Assembly: GCA_964564035.1 (NCBI GenBank)
Contig: CAZLZN010000008.1
Span: forward strand, 1-53,331
DNA: 53,331 nucleotides
Direction: 5' to 3'
Source of the DNA: JAHIGH01 sp964564035
GTDB lineage: Bacteria > Patescibacteriota > Microgenomatia > Levybacterales > UBA12049
A program made the position numbers and the translations under genes. Positions 50,222 through 53,331 of this stretch are shown one piece after another. The number at the start of each line of letters is the position of its first letter. The stretch's first letter is position 1. The notes under the pieces were generated by a model. The model ran no database searches. It saw nothing but the letters and a program-made list of their open reading frames with translations, and was not told the DNA's origin.

Positions 50222-50365
50222 GAAGCTGATGTCTCCAAATTAGTCAATAAACACAGTGCTATGGCGCTTGATGTAGACAATGCAGGTCTGCATGACGGGG
50301 CAAATATTAATCAATGGGGCGACAATGGCTCTTGCGCACAGAGGTGGAGACTTGACAAGCTATAA
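50222..50365 (+). pseudogene. Ricin-domain tail without its protein (relic 2)
   Basis: An open frame without a start codon reads SKLVNKHSAMALDVDNAGLH and ends in the same GSCAQRWRLDKL as subtilase 1. The first part is near-identical to relic 1 over 32 bp (50271-50302 versus 49245-49276). From 50300 on it is identical to subtilase 1. It looks like a recombination joint between the two sources. Confidence 0.8.
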
Positions 50366-50827
50366 TTATGAATGCTTTCATTAAGCCTAATGCCTCAAAA
50401 GTTAAAATACTTGCCATAATCGTATTATTATTAATTTTTTGGTATTTTTTCTACTTAAATAATTATAATTGTAATTACCCAGACAATATTGGTAGATATA
50501 GTACTCCGGGAGTTATAGTTAAATATCCAGATAATGTTTGGCTTGATTTGTGGGATAAAATATCTTCTCCCTGTCCATCTCCATTAACATCAAATCAAAT
50601 TCTACTAGTTTATGGATTAAAGATTTTAATTTTTATTATATCAGCCATTATAATTTATTTAGTATCCTGTTTTATAGCAGAGTTTTTGTTAAAGAAAAGG
50701 CAGTAGAAATGAAATATTTTAAATAAAAAAAGCTCAAATATTTATTTACCGCTTGTTAGAATAATTTTTCCAGGTTCTATATTTATCTGATATAGACGTT
50801 TTTGAAGTATTGTTTGAATATATATTG
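50300..50827. repeat. 528-bp perfect direct repeat, copy 2
   Basis: Identical to 43226-43753. It contains the ricin tail, the second 112-aa membrane gene, the spacer and the last 15 codons of pflA. Because pflA is intact here, this copy appears to be in the original context, or gene conversion has erased the differences. Confidence 0.9.
50368..50706 (+). CDS. Two-helix membrane protein with a Cys loop (copy 2, identical)
   Basis: The same 112 residues as the protein at 43294 with no nucleotide differences. Here no complete subtilase precedes it, only a ricin tail. It is convergent with pflA, 76 bp away. Perfect identity suggests very recent duplication or conversion; assembly error should also be considered. 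Confidence 0.8.
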   Translation: MNAFIKPNASKVKILAIIVLLLIFWYFFYLNNYNCNYPDNIGRYSTPGVIVKYPDNVWLDLWDKISSPCPSPLTSNQILLVYGLKILIFIISAIIIYLVSCFIAEFLLKKRQ

Positions 50828-51508
50828 TGCGTTGTTGACTATTTCTTGGGTTGGGGGTTTGATTCCCTGCAGGGGGTTTTTCAGACCGAGCTGTTCGTAT
50901 TTGTACGCGCCGAATGTGTGAAAAGGTAAAATTTCGACGCGTTCTACATTGGTGTACGAGGTGAAATATTGACCCCATTTATGGAGATATTCTTCCTGAT
51001 CCGTAAACCCTGGTACCAGAACATAACGCAGCCACGTTTTTTTGTTGATTTGTTTTAGATAATCGGCGAATTGGAGAGTTACGATGTTGGGCGCTTTGGT
51101 TACTTTTTGGTGCCATTTTGGATCAATATGTTTTACGTCGAGAAGCACCAAGTCTGTTTGTTCAAGAAGTTTTTTTGTATCTTCGTCAAAAAAAGCCCCA
51201 TTGGTATCGAGTGTTGTGTGGAAGCTGTTTTTTTTCGCGAGTGAAAATAATTTTATCAATTCTTTTCTCTGCATGAGAGGTTCACCGCCGGAGACTGTCA
51301 GGCCTCCGGTATTTTTGAAAAATGGTTTTTGTTTTTCAAGTAGTTTTAGGATAGATTCCGGTTCCATTTCTTTTCCGCCTTCAAGATTTTGGGTATCGGG
51401 ATTGTGGCAATAAACGCATTTGAAATTGCAGCCCTGCAAAAAAATGACCAGTCTGATGCCGGGGCCTTCGTGGGTACCGAATGTTTCGATGGAATGGATT
51501 TTGAGCAT
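50783..51508 (-). CDS. pflA: Pyruvate formate-lyase activating enzyme
   Basis: A 241-residue radical-SAM enzyme that abstracts H from the PflB glycine to make its radical. The cluster motif is C27-x3-C31-x2-C34 in QGCNFKCVYCHNPD. The GGEP motif is in LTVSGGEPLMQR, followed by LDTNGAF and VLLDVKHID, as in PflA. It lies 140 bp downstream of pflB on the same strand, separated by heptad arrays. Its last 15 codons belong to the 528-bp repeat, and a relic of its tail occurs at 43709. Confidence 0.95.
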   Translation of the reverse strand: MLKIHSIETFGTHEGPGIRLVIFLQGCNFKCVYCHNPDTQNLEGGKEMEPESILKLLEKQKPFFKNTGGLTVSGGEPLMQRKELIKLFSLAKKNSFHTTLDTNGAFFDEDTKKLLEQTDLVLLDVKHIDPKWHQKVTKAPNIVTLQFADYLKQINKKTWLRYVLVPGFTDQEEYLHKWGQYFTSYTNVERVEILPFHTFGAYKYEQLGLKNPLQGIKPPTQEIVNNAQYIFKQYFKNVYIR

Positions 51509-51514
51509 ATTAAT

Positions 51515-51644
51515 AAATTACAAATGCAAAATTACAAATCACAAATAAATTCAAAATTACAATTTTTAAATATAAAAACAAGTTTTGGATTTTTTATTTT
51601 GGATCTTAGAAATTATTTGGAATTTGGTGCTTTGGATTTGTAAT
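51515..51644. repeat. Inverted heptad arrays between pflB and pflA
   Basis: AAATTAC, AAATGCA, AAATTAC, AAATCAC and AAATAAA run in exact 7-bp register from 51515. On the right, GATTTGT and AATTTT words (51620-51644) are their reverse complement. AAAATTACAAATC and GGATTTGTAATTTT can pair. The whole spacer is made of this material. Confidence 0.75.
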
Positions 51645-51648
51645 TTTA

Positions 51649-53331
51649 TCACATCGTTTCAAAGAATGTGCGGGCAAGCACTTCCTGCTGGTGTTCGCGG
51701 GAGAGTTTGATGAAGTTGACAGCGTATCCGGATACTCGGATAGTCAGCTGGGGATATTCTTCGGGGTGCTCCATGGCTTTGAGCATGGTTTCTCTGTTCA
51801 GTACGTTGACGTTGAGGTGGTGGGCTTTCTGAGAAAAATATCCGTCAAGAAGGGTCGTGAGATTTTGGATTTGCTCTTTTTTGTCGGCTCCGATTGCCCT
51901 CGGGACAATTGAAAAAGTGTTTGAAATACCGTCGCGGGCCGATTCATAAGGAAGTTTCGCGACGGAATTGAGCGAGGCAATTGCGCCGGAGTTGTCGCGT
52001 CCGTGCATAGGATTTGCTCCGGGTGCGAAGGGTTCGCCTGCTTTGCGTCCGTCGGGTGTCGCGCCTGTTTTTTTGCCATACATAACATTCGAGGTGATCG
52101 TAAGAACAGATAAGGTAGGAGTCGCGCCCCGGTAGATTTTGTTTTTGGAGAGCTCATCGTGGAATGTTTTTACTAATTCTTTGGCAATCAAATCCACCCT
52201 GTCATCATCATTGCCGTATTTCGGATAGTCACCTTCTATTTTGAAATCGCGAATAATTCCGTCGTCTGATTTTTTAATAGTAACTTTGGCGTATTTGATA
52301 GCAGACAGGGAATCAGCGACAACTGATAAACCCGCTATGCCAAATGCCATAAGCCTGTCGACATCTGTATCCAGGAGCGCCATCTGCGCTCTTTCGTAAT
52401 AATATTTATCATGCATGTAGTGGATGACATTCATAGTGTTGACATACACCGACGCGACATGGCTCATTGTTTTTTTGAATTTGTCCATCACTTCTTCGTA
52501 GTCTAAGACTTCATTTTTGATAGGTGATATATCTTCGACCAGCGTTATGCCTTCATTTTCGTCTTTTCCAGAATTGAGCGCCATAAGCAGAGTTTTTGCC
52601 AAATTACACCGGGCACCGAAATATTGCATTTGTTTGCCGCTTTTGAGTTGGGAGACGCAGCAGCTGATGCCATAATCATCGCAAGCCGATACCTCTCTCA
52701 TGAGATCGTCATTTTCGTATTGGATCGATGATGTGTCAATTGAGACCCGGGCGCAGAATTTTTTAAAAGGTTCAGGGAGTTTTTCAGACCAAAGAATAGT
52801 CAGGTTGGGTTCAGGAGCCGGGCCAAGATTGTAAAGAGACTGCAAAAAGCGATAGGCTGTTTTGGTGACTTTGTGTCTGCCGTCTTGCCAAAGCCCTCCA
52901 ATTGATTCGGTAAGCCAAGTCGGATCTCCGGCAAAGATCTTGTCGTAATCCTGCATGCGAAGGTGTCTGACAAGGCGCAGTTTGATAATAAACTGATCTA
53001 CCAATTCCTGAGCTTCTTCTTCTGTAAGCTTTTTTTCTGCAATATCTTTTTCGATATAAATATCAAAAAAGCCGCTGACACTGCCGAGGCTCATCGCGGC
53101 GCCATCGTGTTCTTTGAGTGAAGCCAGGTAACCGAAGTAAGTCCACTGCATCGCTTCTTTGGCGTCCCGGGCGGGTTTGCTTATGTCAAAGCCATAACTA
53201 AGCGCCATTTCTTTCATCATGTTCAAGGCTTTGATCTGTTCGCTTATTTCTTCGCGCAATCTGATTTTTTCGTCAGTCATTTCCCCTTCGTAATTGTTCA
53301 AATCTTCTTTTTTAGAATCGATCAATGTATC
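51649..53331 (-). CDS. pflB: Formate C-acetyltransferase (pyruvate formate-lyase), 5' end outside the window
   Basis: Converts pyruvate and CoA to acetyl-CoA and formate in fermentation. The visible 558 or more residues include the two catalytic cysteines in ISCCVS, GANPMHGRD, and the glycyl-radical site RVSGYAVNFI near the C-terminus. Compared with E. coli PflB, roughly the first 200 residues lie beyond the window; the frame stays open to the edge, so the apparent TTG start at 53325 is not real. With pflA downstream on the same strand, it indicates anaerobic fermentative metabolism. Confidence 0.96.
   Translation of the reverse strand, partial: DTLIDSKKEDLNNYEGEMTDEKIRLREEISEQIKALNMMKEMALSYGFDISKPARDAKEAMQWTYFGYLASLKEHDGAAMSLGSVSGFFDIYIEKDIAEKKLTEEEAQELVDQFIIKLRLVRHLRMQDYDKIFAGDPTWLTESIGGLWQDGRHKVTKTAYRFLQSLYNLGPAPEPNLTILWSEKLPEPFKKFCARVSIDTSSIQYENDDLMREVSACDDYGISCCVSQLKSGKQMQYFGARCNLAKTLLMALNSGKDENEGITLVEDISPIKNEVLDYEEVMDKFKKTMSHVASVYVNTMNVIHYMHDKYYYERAQMALLDTDVDRLMAFGIAGLSVVADSLSAIKYAKVTIKKSDDGIIRDFKIEGDYPKYGNDDDRVDLIAKELVKTFHDELSKNKIYRGATPTLSVLTITSNVMYGKKTGATPDGRKAGEPFAPGANPMHGRDNSGAIASLNSVAKLPYESARDGISNTFSIVPRAIGADKKEQIQNLTTLLDGYFSQKAHHLNVNVLNRETMLKAMEHPEEYPQLTIRVSGYAVNFIKLSREHQQEVLARTFFETM

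Noticed and set aside
1..53331. CRISPR arrays, transposases or integrases
   Set aside because: No direct repeats with unique spacers of CRISPR size and no transposase-like proteins are seen; the repeats here are 7-bp words or single large duplications.
53325..53331. TTG at 53325 as the true pflB start
   Set aside because: The frame is open to the window edge and about 200 N-terminal residues expected from PflB are missing.

Overview
The window reads as a piece of a small-genome bacterial chromosome, most likely Patescibacteria (Candidate Phyla Radiation) and probably Microgenomates-like. This is an inference from gene content, not a placement. The supporting features are single-copy core genes mixed with many short or unrecognised membrane and surface proteins, Thr/Pro-rich surface proteins, GT-C type membrane glycosyltransferases, a TauE-like/cupredoxin copper module and a pyruvate formate-lyase. 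TGA is used as a stop (for example at 34242-34244 and 37940-37942), so the genetic code appears standard. There are no CRISPR arrays, recognisable transposases, rRNA genes or prophage genes.

Layout. 1-1.9 kb: a minus-strand RNA/translation cluster holds tRNA-Thr(UGU), tRNA-Tyr, tRNA-Thr(GGU), rpmG, a TrpR-like repressor and tRNA-Trp, plus a broken four-helix-bundle gene and a broken tRNA-Thr copy. 2.3-10.7 kb: rpoB-rpoC and rpsL-rpsG. 10.7-18.2 kb: a cyclophilin-type isomerase, lepA, a phosphodiesterase-like protein, a PKD surface protein, and groES-groEL. 18.3-23.2 kb: three unrecognised minus-strand genes, one a lipoprotein and one of 1017 aa. 23.3-29.8 kb: murJ, rpsT, serS, a 13-codon lysine-rich mini-ORF with hairpins and a terminator, then secA. 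29.9-34.2 kb: a GT-C glycosyltransferase, an unrecognised three-gene cassette and an alpha/beta hydrolase. 34.2-38.2 kb: a copper operon (CsoR/RcnR-type repressor, CopA, TauE-like/cupredoxin, CopZ). 38.4-40.2 kb: a bacterial PH-domain protein, a small membrane protein and a PRC-barrel protein. 40.3-50.7 kb: an array of large secreted subtilase/PA14/ricin-lectin proteins, each followed by a small membrane protein, with two decayed ricin tails and a perfect 528-bp direct repeat. 50.8 kb to the end: pflA and pflB, the latter cut by the window edge.

Three themes cut across the annotation. (1) Intergenic regions are filled with degenerate 7-bp tandem words, often arranged as inverted pairs. They occur around tRNAs, after rpoC, between groES and groEL, after serS and between pflA and pflB, and similar material lies in frame inside lepA and copA. 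(2) Many genes have a TATAAT-like box only 6-9 nt before the start codon, which predicts leaderless mRNAs; a few genes (rpsL, serS, the mini-ORF, the PRC-barrel gene) have strong Shine-Dalgarno sites instead. (3) The 40-51 kb region looks like a recombining cassette array in which ricin-domain tails and downstream membrane proteins are duplicated, shuffled and left as relics, an organisation reminiscent of polymorphic toxin or surface-antigen loci. The strongest candidates for undescribed biology are the subtilase-lectin/membrane-protein array and the mini-ORF/hairpin leader upstream of secA.
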